This document shows positions 8,885-16,823 of a stretch of DNA of 64,000 bases, piece by piece. The notes below the pieces were generated by a model. That model did not search any database. It was given only the letters and a program-made list of their open reading frames with translations, and was not told the origin of the DNA. Source of the stretch: Frankiales bacterium (lineage in GTDB: Bacteria > Actinomycetota > Actinomycetes > S36-B12 > CAIYMF01); NCBI GenBank assembly GCA_016125335.1, contig WGLY01000022.1, positions 33,926-97,925 on the forward strand, written 5' to 3'. Each line of letters begins with the position of its first letter. Position 1 is the stretch's first letter. Both the position numbers and the translations under genes were made by a program.

Positions 8885-8956
8885 CGCGGACATCAGCCCC
8901 GAGCGGAGCCGCCCGCGTCGCGCACCGTGACCGGGCCGGCTTCGTGCGGTGGGACG

Positions 8957-8986
8957 GGCGGAGGGGGCACCGGCTCCCCCTCCGCC
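8957..8986. terminator. Bidirectional hairpin between convergent cupin and marR genes
   Basis: GGCGGAGGGGG (8957-8967) and CCCCCTCCGCC (8976-8986) are perfect 11-bp arms around an 8-base loop. It sits between the stops of two convergent genes (8884 and 9006), where a shared terminator is expected. There is no clear T-tract, as is common in high-GC actinobacteria. Confidence 0.7.
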
Positions 8987-9005
8987 TGGCTCTCGGCCGG
9001 ATACG

Positions 9006-9461
9006 TCACCAGCCGGGGCGCACCGGCGGGAGCTCCCCCTCGTTCTCCGCCCGCACGATGGTCTCCAGCGATCCGAGCAGGGCACGCATGTCGCCCGCTC
9101 CCACGTGCTTGCGCCAGCGGCGCTCGAGGTCGCCCTGGATGCGCATCGAGGCAGCGACCGCCGCGCGCCCGCGTCGGGTCAGGACCAGCGGCCGGTTGCG
9201 CGCGTCCACGGGATCGGTCCCCGGCTCGAGGTAGCCGGTGTCGAGCAGGTGCTGCACGACACGGGCGGCGCCCTGCTTGGTCATCCCCAGACCGACGGCG
9301 AGCTGGCTCGCGGTCGCCTCGCCACGGCTCACGGCGTTGAGCGCATACCCGTGCGCCGGCCGGATCTCGGGGAACCCGGCAAGCTCGAGCTCCTGGTGGA
9401 GCTCCTCGAGGCCCGTGCGCAGCGCCATCGAGAGGAGGCGCACCAGAGGGATCTCGCTCAC
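9006..9461 (-). CDS. MarR-family transcriptional regulator
   Basis: The protein is 151 aa, a normal MarR length. The winged-helix region reads GYALNAVSRGEATASQLAVGLGMTKQ, with recognition helix around MTKQGAARVVQHLLDTGYLE and wing residues DPVDARNRPLVLTRRG, followed by long C-terminal dimerisation helices. The GTG start at 9461 lies four bases after the stop of a 9-codon upstream ORF, so it is probably translated by reinitiation or coupling. The two CAACNNNGTTG operators on the neighbouring cupin promoter are the likely targets; a related TTGACC -35 in its own promoter leaves autoregulation possible but unproven. Confidence 0.88.
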   Translation of the reverse strand: MSEIPLVRLLSMALRTGLEELHQELELAGFPEIRPAHGYALNAVSRGEATASQLAVGLGMTKQGAARVVQHLLDTGYLEPGTDPVDARNRPLVLTRRGRAAVAASMRIQGDLERRWRKHVGAGDMRALLGSLETIVRAENEGELPPVRPGW

Positions 9462-9465
9462 GGTC

Positions 9466-9495
9466 TCACGCTCCCGATCGCACGTCGTCGCTCAT
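9466..9495 (-). CDS. Leaderless 9-residue upstream ORF before marR
   Basis: Immediately after a strong promoter, the minus strand reads ATG AGC GAC GAC GTG CGA TCG GGA GCG TGA, encoding MSDDVRSGA. The ATG at 9495 is six bases downstream of the -10, so the transcript would start at or next to it. The stop ends four bases before the GTG of the MarR gene, in a different frame. Such tiny leader ORFs can couple or attenuate translation of the next gene; no function is shown by sequence. Confidence 0.5.
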   Translation of the reverse strand: MSDDVRSGA

Positions 9496-9501
9496 GCACC
9501 G

Positions 9502-9531
9502 ACCCTAGGCAGCGGCGAGGATGATGGTCAA
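9502..9531 (-). promoter_or_regulatory. Promoter of the marR transcription unit
   Basis: On the minus strand, -35 TTGACC (9526-9531), an 18-bp spacer and -10 TAGGGT (9502-9507) form one of the best sigma-70-like promoters in the window. Transcription would begin near 9495, the ATG of the 9-codon leader ORF. Confidence 0.7.
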
Positions 9532-9613
9532 CATGGCTGTCGATCTCTGAGCACGCCGGCAACCGGCGTCCGTGAGGAGGGCGCGACGGACCGCCCGGTC
9601 GGGCGTCCCGCTC

Positions 9614-10810
9614 TCAGGCTCCGGGGACGGCGTCGGGGGCCTCGTGGCGGGCGACACGGAACCAGCCCGCGAGCAGCGGTACGACGAGCAGCACGGGCAC
9701 GAGCACCGCGAAGGCCCAGCGCCACGAGGAGCCCTGCGCCACGCCGCCGATCAGCGGCACGCCCACGACGAAGCCGACGTAGTTGAAGACGTTCACGCGC
9801 GCGACGGCCAGGCCGCTGGAGGTCTTGTCGTGCGAGGCCGCTGCCGTGAACGCGAGGGGGATCGCCGGGCAGATCCCCAGGCCCAGCACGGCGAACGCCA
9901 GGATCGCCAGCGGCGCGTTGGGCGCGACCGCGATCCCCACCGCGGCCACGACACCCACCAGCCCGCCCACGCGCACGAGCGGCACCGGCCCGATACGGTC
10001 GACGGTGCGGTTGACGATGATCCGGCCGGCCACCGTCATGATCGTGTACGCCGCGAAGCTCAGCGCCGCGACGGACTCGGTGGAGCCCAGCCCCTTGTTG
10101 AGGTACTCCGCGCCGAACGTGGAGGCGCCGGAGTCCGCGATGTAGACGCACATCAGGGCGATGCCCACGAGCAGCACGGGCCGCCAGTGGATCACCGCGG
10201 TCTCGGACGAGAGCTCCTGCGGCGTGGGGTGCCCGGGCAGCAGCCACCGGCCGACCGCCACCTGTACGGGGATGAGCAGCACAGCGACGATCAGGAAGAA
10301 GACGCCCAGCGAGAGCGACGTCCCGGCCGCCGCGCTGGCGAGCAGCGCGCCGACGAAGCCGGCGAGGCTCCACGTGGCGTAGAAGCCGGCCACCAGTGAG
10401 CGGCCCATGTCGTCCTGAACCCGCACGCCGGCGATGTTCATCGAGGCGTCCACCGCACCGAGACCGAAGCCGATCACCGCGAGCCCCACGAGCAGCACCG
10501 GCACGTCGGGCGCGAACCCGACCACCACCAGGGCGAGCGGGACGACCGGGCCCATCACGCGCAGCACCGCGCGGCTCCCGCGCCGCTCCACGAAAGAGCC
10601 GGCCACCACGCTGCCGACGCCGGCGATGATCGGCACGAGCGCCACCAGGATCGTGAGGGTGCCGTCATCGAGGCCGAACTTGTCCTGGAGCGCCGGGATG
10701 CGGGTGACCAGCACCGCGAAGCTGATGCCCTGGCCCACGTAGGCGACGGTGACGGCGAGCCGCGCCAGCCGCAGGGCCGCGCCGGTGGTGGTGCCGGTGG
10801 AGGTCGTCAC
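9614..10810 (-). CDS. MFS transporter
   Basis: The protein is 398 aa with about 12 hydrophobic segments and the MFS loop motif after TM2 (GSFVERRGSRAVLR), repeated in weaker form after the central loop (IIVNRTVDRIG). It resembles small-molecule/proton antiporters or sugar-type MFS exporters (GFGLGAVDASMNIAGVRVQ is typical of the FucP/YbjJ-like group). The start used is GTG at 10810 (VTTSTGTTTGAALRLARLAV); an ATG 13 codons upstream is the alternative. It lies upstream of, and in the same direction as, the MarR gene, but the latter has its own promoter. The substrate cannot be told. Confidence 0.88.
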   Translation of the reverse strand: MTTSTGTTTGAALRLARLAVTVAYVGQGISFAVLVTRIPALQDKFGLDDGTLTILVALVPIIAGVGSVVAGSFVERRGSRAVLRVMGPVVPLALVVVGFAPDVPVLLVGLAVIGFGLGAVDASMNIAGVRVQDDMGRSLVAGFYATWSLAGFVGALLASAAAGTSLSLGVFFLIVAVLLIPVQVAVGRWLLPGHPTPQELSSETAVIHWRPVLLVGIALMCVYIADSGASTFGAEYLNKGLGSTESVAALSFAAYTIMTVAGRIIVNRTVDRIGPVPLVRVGGLVGVVAAVGIAVAPNAPLAILAFAVLGLGICPAIPLAFTAAASHDKTSSGLAVARVNVFNYVGFVVGVPLIGGVAQGSSWRWAFAVLVPVLLVVPLLAGWFRVARHEAPDAVPGA

Positions 10811-10930
10811 GGCGGCGACCCTGCCACACCTCGGGGGGCCGCACGCCATGACCCGCGGGATCGGCTCCGGCCGTGCCCTCGGTCGCCCGACCGGGCGGCG
10901 GGTGTCGGCGTCCTGGGGGATGATCCCCGG

Positions 10931-12112
10931 GTGACGCGCGTGCTGACGATCCTCGGTTCCGGCGAGACGAGCCCCACGATGGTGACGCCGCACCAGCGGC
11001 TGTTCGCCCGGCTCGGCCCGGACACGCGTGCCGTGCTGCTCGACTCGCCCTACGGCTTCCAGGAGAACGCCGACGAGCTCACCGAGAAGGCGCAGCAGTA
11101 CTTCCGCGAGAGCGTGGGGCGCGAGGTGGGGGTGGTCAGCTTCCGCTCCGCGCCGCCGGCCGACCCGCTCGCGCACGCGCAGGAGATGGCCCGGCTGCGC
11201 GCCGCCGACTGGGTCTTCGCCGGCCCCGGGTCGCCGTCGTACGCGCTGCGCACGTGGGCCGGCAGCGCCGTGCCGGAGGCGCTGCACGACCGGCTCGCCG
11301 AGGGCGGCGCGGTCACCTTCGCCTCGGCCGCGGCCCTCACCCTCGGCCTGGTGACGATCCCCGTCTACGAGGTCTACAAGGTGGGCGAGTCGCCCTACTG
11401 GCTCGAGGGGCTCGACGTCCTCGGCCGTGCCACCGGCCTGCGCGCGGCCGTCGTCCCGCACTGGAACAACGCCGAGGGCGGCACCCACGACACCCGCTTC
11501 TGCTGGCAGGGCGAGCGCCGCCTGCGCATGCTCGAGGACCAGCTGCCCGACGACGCGTTCGTCCTCGGCGTGGACGAGCACACCGGCCTGGTGGTCGACC
11601 TCGACTCCGGCGCGTGCGAGGTGGTCGGCCGGGGCACCGCGGTGGTGCGCGTCCACGGCGACGAGTGGGTGGTACCGGCCGGCGAGACGGTGTCCGTCGA
11701 GCAGATCGCCGAGCACGGTCGCAGCGCGGGCGCGGCCACGCCCGAACCGGTGGCGCCGGTGCCGGAGCCCCAGCTCTTCTTCCCGGACCAGGCGATCGAC
11801 GACGCGCTCGCCGCGGGCGACGTCCGCACCCCGCTCGCCCTGGTGCTCGACACCCTCGACGACCCCGACGTCCCGCCGGAGGGGCTGCGCTGGGCCCGCT
11901 CCCGCCTCGCGCGGGCCGTGGCCGCGCTCGGCGACCCGGTCGACGTCACCGAGACGGTGCGCCCCCTCGTCGAGCTGCTGCTCGAGCTGCGGGCGCAGGC
12001 GCGGGCGGAGAAGCGCTGGGCCGAGAGCGACGCCGTGCGCGACGGCCTGGCCGCGGCCGGCATCGAGGTGCGCGACACCCCGGACGGCGCCGAGTGGGAG
12101 GTACGCCGATGA
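10931..12112 (+). CDS. S51-like (peptidase E/cyanophycinase-like) protein fused to a CysRS-like C-terminal domain
   Basis: The protein is 393 aa. Residues 1 to about 250 resemble the class-I glutamine-amidotransferase-like fold of peptidase family S51: opening VLTILGSGETSP, then VFAGPGSPSYALRTW and a nucleophile-elbow-like segment AVTFASAAALTLGL with a serine, and later VVPHWNN. The usual G-x-S-A-G-A elbow is degenerate, so activity is uncertain. Residues from about 285 match the helical tail of cysteinyl-tRNA synthetase: DVRTPLALVLDTL, then AEKRWAESDAVRDGLAAAGIEVRDTPDG, where CysRS has a W-x-x-AD-x-IRD-x-L and EDTP pattern. No synthetase catalytic HIGH/KMSKS motifs are present. Its stop overlaps the start of a second S51-like gene (ATGA). 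Confidence 0.75.
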   Translation: MTRVLTILGSGETSPTMVTPHQRLFARLGPDTRAVLLDSPYGFQENADELTEKAQQYFRESVGREVGVVSFRSAPPADPLAHAQEMARLRAADWVFAGPGSPSYALRTWAGSAVPEALHDRLAEGGAVTFASAAALTLGLVTIPVYEVYKVGESPYWLEGLDVLGRATGLRAAVVPHWNNAEGGTHDTRFCWQGERRLRMLEDQLPDDAFVLGVDEHTGLVVDLDSGACEVVGRGTAVVRVHGDEWVVPAGETVSVEQIAEHGRSAGAATPEPVAPVPEPQLFFPDQAIDDALAAGDVRTPLALVLDTLDDPDVPPEGLRWARSRLARAVAALGDPVDVTETVRPLVELLLELRAQARAEKRWAESDAVRDGLAAAGIEVRDTPDGAEWEVRR

Positions 12113-12834
12113 GCACGGGATCCGGGGACACCGCCGCAGGGCCGGGCCCGCTGGCGCTCGTGGGGTCCGGCGAGTACCTGCCGGTGATGACCGCGATCGA
12201 GGGCGCGCTGATCGCCGGCCGCGCGCCCCGCTACGTGCAGCTGGCCACCGCGGCCGCGCCCGAGGGCGAGGAGTCGCTGGCCCGCTGGCACGCGCTGGGT
12301 CGCGAGCAGGCCGAGCGGCTCGGCGTCGAGCAGGTCGTGGTCGACGTGCGCGACCGCCACGACGCCGACGACCCGGCGATGGCCGCGCTGGTCGAGGGCG
12401 CCGGGCTGGTGTACCTGTCCGGCGGCAACCCGTCGTTCCTCGCCGACACCCTGCGCGGCACCGCCGTGTGGCAGGCGATCGTCGCCGCCCACGAGGCCGG
12501 CGCCGCGGTGGCCGGGTGCAGCGCCGGCGCGATGGCGATGTCGGACTGGGCGCCGCGCATGCGCGAGCTGCGCAGCGATCACCCCACCGGCCTCGGCCTG
12601 GTGCCCCACGTGCGGGTGATCCCGCACTTCGACCGCATGCTCGCCTGGGTGCCCGACATGCTGCGCAACGCCCTCCTGCGCCTGCCCGAGGGCACCACCC
12701 TGCTCGGCATCGACGAGGACACCGCGCTCGTCGGGGGGCCGCACGAGTGGGAGGTGCAGGGGCGACAGTCGGTCTGGGTGCTCGGCGACGGCTCGCGGGT
12801 GGAGCACCGCGCGGGCTCCCGCCTCACCACCTAG
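12109..12834 (+). CDS. Peptidase S51-family / type 1 glutamine amidotransferase-like protein
   Basis: The protein is 241 aa. It opens GPLALVGSGEYLPVM and carries YLSGGNPSFLADTLRGT followed by a well-preserved nucleophile elbow VAGCSAGAMAM with Ser in the S51 position, then HFDRM and GIDEDTALV, the usual C-terminal acidic element. Family members are dipeptidase E and cyanophycinase; related actinobacterial proteins are largely uncharacterised. The ATG at 12109 overlaps the stop of the preceding S51/CysRS-tail gene by ATGA, so the pair is made together, probably as a hetero-complex of one canonical and one degenerate copy (inference). Confidence 0.82.
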   Translation: MSTGSGDTAAGPGPLALVGSGEYLPVMTAIEGALIAGRAPRYVQLATAAAPEGEESLARWHALGREQAERLGVEQVVVDVRDRHDADDPAMAALVEGAGLVYLSGGNPSFLADTLRGTAVWQAIVAAHEAGAAVAGCSAGAMAMSDWAPRMRELRSDHPTGLGLVPHVRVIPHFDRMLAWVPDMLRNALLRLPEGTTLLGIDEDTALVGGPHEWEVQGRQSVWVLGDGSRVEHRAGSRLTT

Positions 12835-12868
12835 GACGCCGGCCCGCCTTCCGGCCGCGCGGCGGGCG

Positions 12869-13072
12869 TCAGTCCGGGTACGCCGACCCGCACGCCGGGC
12901 AGGTGGGCGCCGGGGCGTCGGCGATCCGCCCGCACTCGGGGCACACCCGGTCGAGCCAGCACGCGGGGTCGCCGCCCTCGGACACCGCCGGCAGCCTCGC
13001 GGCCGGGACGTCGGTGACGTGCAGGGGCGCCTGCGGCCCGCCGCCGCCGTCGGTCGCCCCGGGCCCGGTCAC
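12869..13072 (-). CDS. Small zinc-ribbon protein
   Basis: The ORF encodes 67 aa starting at GTG 13072, which overlaps the PAC2 gene stop as GTGA. Near the C-terminus it has two CxxC knuckles, CPECGR and CPACGS, separated by about 13 residues, the arrangement of a rubredoxin-like zinc ribbon, followed by AYPD and stop. An N-terminal Gly/Pro stretch precedes a conserved-looking segment APLHVTDVPAARLP. It is coupled to and presumably works with the PAC2 protein; its function is unknown. GCCCGCC/GGCGGGC repeats right after the stop may form a weak terminator. Confidence 0.7.
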   Translation of the reverse strand: MTGPGATDGGGGPQAPLHVTDVPAARLPAVSEGGDPACWLDRVCPECGRIADAPAPTCPACGSAYPD

Positions 13073-13998
13073 TCCGAGCGGCCCTTGTCGTCGTCCATGT
13101 CGCGCAGGAACGCCTCGAGCTGCGCGGCGATCTCGTCGCCGCTGGGCAGCGGCTCGTCCGGCGCGAGGTCGGCGAGCGGGAGGGCCGACTCCGCGCCGCG
13201 CACCACGGCGTCGTACTGCTCCTCGAGGGCCCGCACGGCCTGCACGTTCTCGGGGTTGGTGGCCACCTGCGCGTCGATGTCCTGGTCGCTCTCGCGCGCC
13301 TGCTCCACCAGCGCCGCGAGGTCGAGCTCGAGGCCGCCGGCGGCGGCCACCTCGGTGAGCAGCGTGAGCGCCGCGCGGGGGAACTCCACCTGCGTGAGGT
13401 AGTGCGGCACGTGCACAGCGAAGCCCATCGCCTCGTGGCCGGCCTCGCCGAGCGCGAGCTCGAGGCCGCCGGCCAGGTGGCCGGGCACCTCGATCGCACC
13501 GACGAACGTGGGACGCCCGGCCACCAGGGCGGGGTCGTTCGCGTGGGCGGTGACGCCCACGGGCCGGGTGTGCGGCGCGGGCCAGGGGATCGCGTTCATG
13601 CCGATCACGCGGCGCACGCCGAACCGCTCCACCAGCCCCACCACAGCGGCGGTGAAGGCGCGCCAGCCGAAGTCCGGCTCGGGGCCGTGCAGCACCAGGA
13701 AGGGCGTGCCGCGCAGGTCGCGGAACTCCGTGAGCAGCAGCTCGGGGTAGTCGATGGAGGCGTAGTGGTCGGTGTCGAACACCAGCCGCGGGCGCCGGGC
13801 CCGGTAGTCGTACAGGGCGTCGATGTCGAAGGTGGCCACCGTCGCGTGCTCGTGGGTCGCCAGCAGGTGGGCCACGGCCACCTGCCGCGCGGCGCCGGCG
13901 TCGAGGAACCCGGACAGCGCGTGCACGAGCACCGGGCGGCCGGGCTCGGCGCCGTCGGCGTGGATCTCGTACAGGCTCTCGGGGTCCATGGGGTCCAT
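13069..13998 (-). CDS. PAC2-family protein (proteasome assembly chaperone-like fold)
   Basis: The protein is 309 aa, the normal length of actinobacterial PAC2 proteins. Family hallmarks are RPVLVHALSGFLDAGAARQV near the N-terminus, RRVIGMNAIPWPAPHTRP in the middle, and an acidic, helical tail ending EIAAQLEAFLRDMDDDKGRSE. Homologues occur throughout proteasome-bearing actinobacteria, although bacterial function has not been firmly established; a role in protein quality control is only an inference from the eukaryotic PAC2. Start is ATG 13998 (MDPMDPESLYEIHA) with an alternative three codons in. The downstream zinc-ribbon gene overlaps its stop. Confidence 0.85.
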   Translation of the reverse strand: MDPMDPESLYEIHADGAEPGRPVLVHALSGFLDAGAARQVAVAHLLATHEHATVATFDIDALYDYRARRPRLVFDTDHYASIDYPELLLTEFRDLRGTPFLVLHGPEPDFGWRAFTAAVVGLVERFGVRRVIGMNAIPWPAPHTRPVGVTAHANDPALVAGRPTFVGAIEVPGHLAGGLELALGEAGHEAMGFAVHVPHYLTQVEFPRAALTLLTEVAAAGGLELDLAALVEQARESDQDIDAQVATNPENVQAVRALEEQYDAVVRGAESALPLADLAPDEPLPSGDEIAAQLEAFLRDMDDDKGRSE

Positions 13999-14180
13999 TC
14001 TCGCGCAGGGGGAACGCGCCCGCCCCCTCGCTCGTCGAGGAAGCGACGGCCGTCGAGCCCGCACGACGTGGTGCGGACCGGCGGTCGCCCACCGCGCGGC
14101 GGGCCGCGTCCGGTGCGGGCCGCGTCGCGGGCACCGCAGGCCGTACGTGCTCAACGTCGGACCGCCGCGGCCGGATTCCC

Positions 14181-15080
14181 ATGAGCGAGGATGACGTCGT
14201 GAGCGCCTGGCAGGACACCGCACGCGACGGCTCGGGCGACGCCGGGGCCGCACCCGCGCCGCCGACCGATGAGGACGTCGCGCGCGGGCTGGCCGAACCG
14301 ACGGCGCCGCCGGAGCGCTGGACGCCGTCGATGCCCGACCGCCGCACGCTGCGGGCCGAGATGTGGATCGTCCTGTGGCTGTCGATCGCCGCCGCGGCGC
14401 TGCGCTCGCTGCTCTCGCTGGTGGACTCCCTCACCCGCGGCGAGCCGCTGTCCGGCCAGTCGACCACCCTCGTGGGCACGTTCATCGCCGACCGCCCGTG
14501 GCTCGACGTCCTCTTCCAGGCCGCCCACATCGCGCTGCCGCTGGTGCCGGTGCTGCTGGTGGTGCACCTGCTGCGGCGCAGCGGCGAGGGGCCCCGCGCG
14601 ATCGGGCTCGACCTACGCGACTGGCCCCGCGACCTCGGCCGCGGCGCGGTGCTGGCGGCGGTGATCGGCGGGATCGGCCTGGTCTTCTACCTCATCGCGT
14701 TCAACCTGGGGCTCAACGTCCGGATCGCCGCGGTGACGGCCGACCCGCACTGGTGGACGCCGATCCTGCTCGTGGCCTCGGCGGCGTACAACGCCGTGCT
14801 CGAGGAGGTCATCGTCCTGGCCTACTTCGTGCACCGGGCGCGCCAGATCGGGTGGGCCCCCTGGGCCCAGATCGGCAGCAGCGCGCTGCTGCGCGGGGCC
14901 TACCACCTCTACCAGGGCTTCGGCGGCTTCCTGGGCAACCTCGCGATGGGCGCGGTCTTCGCCTGGCTCTACCGCCGATGGGGCCGGGTGATGCCGTTCC
15001 TGCTGGCGCACCTGTTCATCGACTCGACGGCGTTCCTCGGCTACTACTACCTCGGCGGTCACGTCTCCTGGCTGCCCTGA
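14181..15080 (+). CDS. CPBP-family intramembrane glutamic endopeptidase (CAAX-protease-like)
   Basis: The protein is 299 aa. After an about 60-residue soluble N-terminus there are 7-8 hydrophobic segments. The ABI/CPBP motifs are present: motif 1 VLEEVIVLAYFVHR (two Glu; the usual Arg is at the end of the segment), motif 2 LLRGAYHLYQGF, and motif 3 LLAHLFIDSTAFLG with His. Bacterial members are membrane proteases or immunity proteins for bacteriocins. Start is ATG 14181; a GTG seven codons later is possible. It is monocistronic and convergent with rocD. Substrate is unknown. Confidence 0.87.
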   Translation: MSEDDVVSAWQDTARDGSGDAGAAPAPPTDEDVARGLAEPTAPPERWTPSMPDRRTLRAEMWIVLWLSIAAAALRSLLSLVDSLTRGEPLSGQSTTLVGTFIADRPWLDVLFQAAHIALPLVPVLLVVHLLRRSGEGPRAIGLDLRDWPRDLGRGAVLAAVIGGIGLVFYLIAFNLGLNVRIAAVTADPHWWTPILLVASAAYNAVLEEVIVLAYFVHRARQIGWAPWAQIGSSALLRGAYHLYQGFGGFLGNLAMGAVFAWLYRRWGRVMPFLLAHLFIDSTAFLGYYYLGGHVSWLP

Positions 15081-15388
15081 CGGGGGGCGTGGACGCGGCC
15101 CGGACATGGCGAGCCCCGGGGCTGGTCGGCGTCACGTCGGTGACGTGACGACGGTCGGCTGGACGGGCCGACACCCCGGGGCTCGGGTGGCTGCCTGGGA
15201 GTCGCTGCTGGGATCAGCGCGACCCGGAGGTCAGCGGGCTGTCCTGGCTAGCGGGCAGCCACCTCACGCATCCGATGCTCATACATGAATCGGACCACCT
15301 CCCTTCCCGTGTACCCGACACCGTACGTCGCGCCGGCGTCCCCGCAAGCGGAATTCGCCCTCGGCGCACGGGACGGCGCCCGGCCAGG
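15081..15388. other. Convergent intergenic region with short inverted repeats, no gene seen
   Basis: I see no convincing gene in these 308 bases. The palindrome AGCCCCGGGGCT starts at 15112 and a related CCCCGGGGCTC copy lies near 15174-15184. CGTCAC (15130-15135) and GTGACG (15140-15145) form a short hairpin with a GTCG loop. These probably end transcription from the CPBP gene and from rocD. Confidence 0.4.
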
Positions 15389-16627
15389 TCAGGGGGCGGA
15401 CGTCACCCCGCGGTCGGAGAGCACCTCGACGATCGTGCGCAGCGCGTGGTCGAGGTCGGCCTCCTCGACGACGAGGGGCGGGGCGAAGCGGATCGTCCAC
15501 GTGTGGGTGTCCTTGGCGAGGATCCCGCGGGCGAGCAGCTCGAGGCTCACGTCGCGGCCGGTCGGCCCGGTGCCGTCGAGCTCGACGGCCCACCACAGGC
15601 CGCTGCCGCGCACCTCCTTCACGCCCGGCAGGTCCGCCGCGCGCAGCGTCGCGAGCGCGTGCTCGCCGAGCCGGCGCGAGCGCTCCTGCACCTCGCCGGC
15701 CTCGAGCAGGTCGCACACCGCGATGCCCACGGCGGCCGCGAGCGGGTTCCCGCCGAAGGTGCTGCCGTGCTCCCCCGGCTGGATCACGCCGAGCACGTCC
15801 CAGTCGGCCGTCACGGCCGAGACCGGCATGATGCCGCCGCCCAGGGCCTTGCCCAGGATCCGGACGTCGGGCTGCACGCCGGCGAGATCGCAGGCGAACG
15901 TCGCACCCGCTCGGCCGAGGCCGGACTGGATCTCGTCGGCCACGAACAGCACGCGCCGCTCCGTGCACAGCTCGCGCGCGGCCTGGAGGTAGCCGGTCGG
16001 CGGGAGCACGACTCCCGCCTCGCCCTGGATGGGCTCGACCAGGAAGGCCACCGTGTCGTCGGTGATCGCCGCCGCCAGCGCGTCGAGGTCGCCGTAGGGG
16101 ACGATGACGAACCCCGGCGTGTAGGGGCCGTAGTCGTCGCGGGCGACGGGGTCGTCGGAGAACGACACGATCGTCGTGGTGCGGCCGTGGAAGTTGCCGC
16201 TGCACACGATGATCTCGGCCCGGTCGTGCGGCACGCCCTTGCGCTGGTAGCCCCACTTGCGCGCGAGCTTGAGCGCGGTCTCCACGCCCTCGGCGCCGGA
16301 GTTCATCGGCAGCACGGCCTCGTGCCGCGCGATCCGGGACAGCCGGGCGCAGAACTCACCGAGCCGGTCGTTGTGGAAGGCCCGGCTCGTGAGCGTGATG
16401 CGCCGCAGCTGCTCCTCGGCCGCCGCGACCAGGGCCGGGTGCCCGTGCCCGAAGTTGATCGCCGAGTACGCCGAGAGCATGTCGAGGTAGCGGCGCCCCT
16501 CGACGTCGGTGACCCACGCCCCCTCGCCGGAGCTGATCACCACCGGCAGCGGGTGGTAGTTGTGCGCGCAGTGCTCGTGCTCGTAGGCGATGGCCTCGTC
16601 GGTCGTCCTGACCGGGTGGGTGGTCAC
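15389..16627 (-). CDS. rocD: Ornithine--oxo-acid aminotransferase
   Basis: The protein is 412 aa, a class III PLP aminotransferase. Signature segments: MNSGAEGVETALKLARKWGY (cofactor phosphate site), CSGNFHGRTT, VEPIQGEAGV, DEIQSGLGRAG with the PLP-pyridine Asp, and the Schiff-base lysine in ILGKALGGG, then GSTFGGNPLA. The N-terminal EHEHCAHNYHPLPVVI is characteristic of ornithine aminotransferase, which converts ornithine and 2-oxoglutarate to glutamate-5-semialdehyde and glutamate in arginine/ornithine breakdown. The GTG start at 16627 follows a near-perfect Shine-Dalgarno AGGAGGCG. No arginase gene is adjacent. Confidence 0.9.
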   Translation of the reverse strand: MTTHPVRTTDEAIAYEHEHCAHNYHPLPVVISSGEGAWVTDVEGRRYLDMLSAYSAINFGHGHPALVAAAEEQLRRITLTSRAFHNDRLGEFCARLSRIARHEAVLPMNSGAEGVETALKLARKWGYQRKGVPHDRAEIIVCSGNFHGRTTTIVSFSDDPVARDDYGPYTPGFVIVPYGDLDALAAAITDDTVAFLVEPIQGEAGVVLPPTGYLQAARELCTERRVLFVADEIQSGLGRAGATFACDLAGVQPDVRILGKALGGGIMPVSAVTADWDVLGVIQPGEHGSTFGGNPLAAAVGIAVCDLLEAGEVQERSRRLGEHALATLRAADLPGVKEVRGSGLWWAVELDGTGPTGRDVSLELLARGILAKDTHTWTIRFAPPLVVEEADLDHALRTIVEVLSDRGVTSAP

Positions 16628-16763
16628 GTCGCGCCTCCTGCCGGGTCCGCGGGTCGGGCCCGGGGGCCACGCTGCCACGCGCCGGCCGGGCGACGGAAGC
16701 GGTGCGGACACGACGCGCCGCCCCGGCCGGACGCCCGGGTGGCGCACCTCACCCGGAACCGGT

Positions 16764-16823
16764 TTGAGGTCGCCGCCCGGGCAGCCCTAGACTCCTCCCG
16801 TTACTGACTCACGAGTCAGTAAC
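16764..16823 (+). promoter_or_regulatory. Promoter with perfect 24-bp operator-like palindrome
   Basis: -35 TTGAGG (16764-16769), 18-bp spacer, -10 TAGACT (16788-16793). Starting at the expected transcription start, GTTACTGACTC (16800-16810) and GAGTCAGTAAC (16813-16823) form perfect 11-bp arms separated by AC. The size, symmetry and position over +1 fit a TetR-type repressor operator, although an mRNA 5' hairpin is an alternative. It points toward the SWEET-like gene at 17008; no TetR gene is nearby. Confidence 0.65.

Noticed and set aside
10915..10930. Palindrome GGGGATGATCCCC just before the first S51-like gene
   Set aside because: Short and GC-rich; it could be a -10 (GATGAT) context or operator but there is no second copy or -35, so not listed as a feature.
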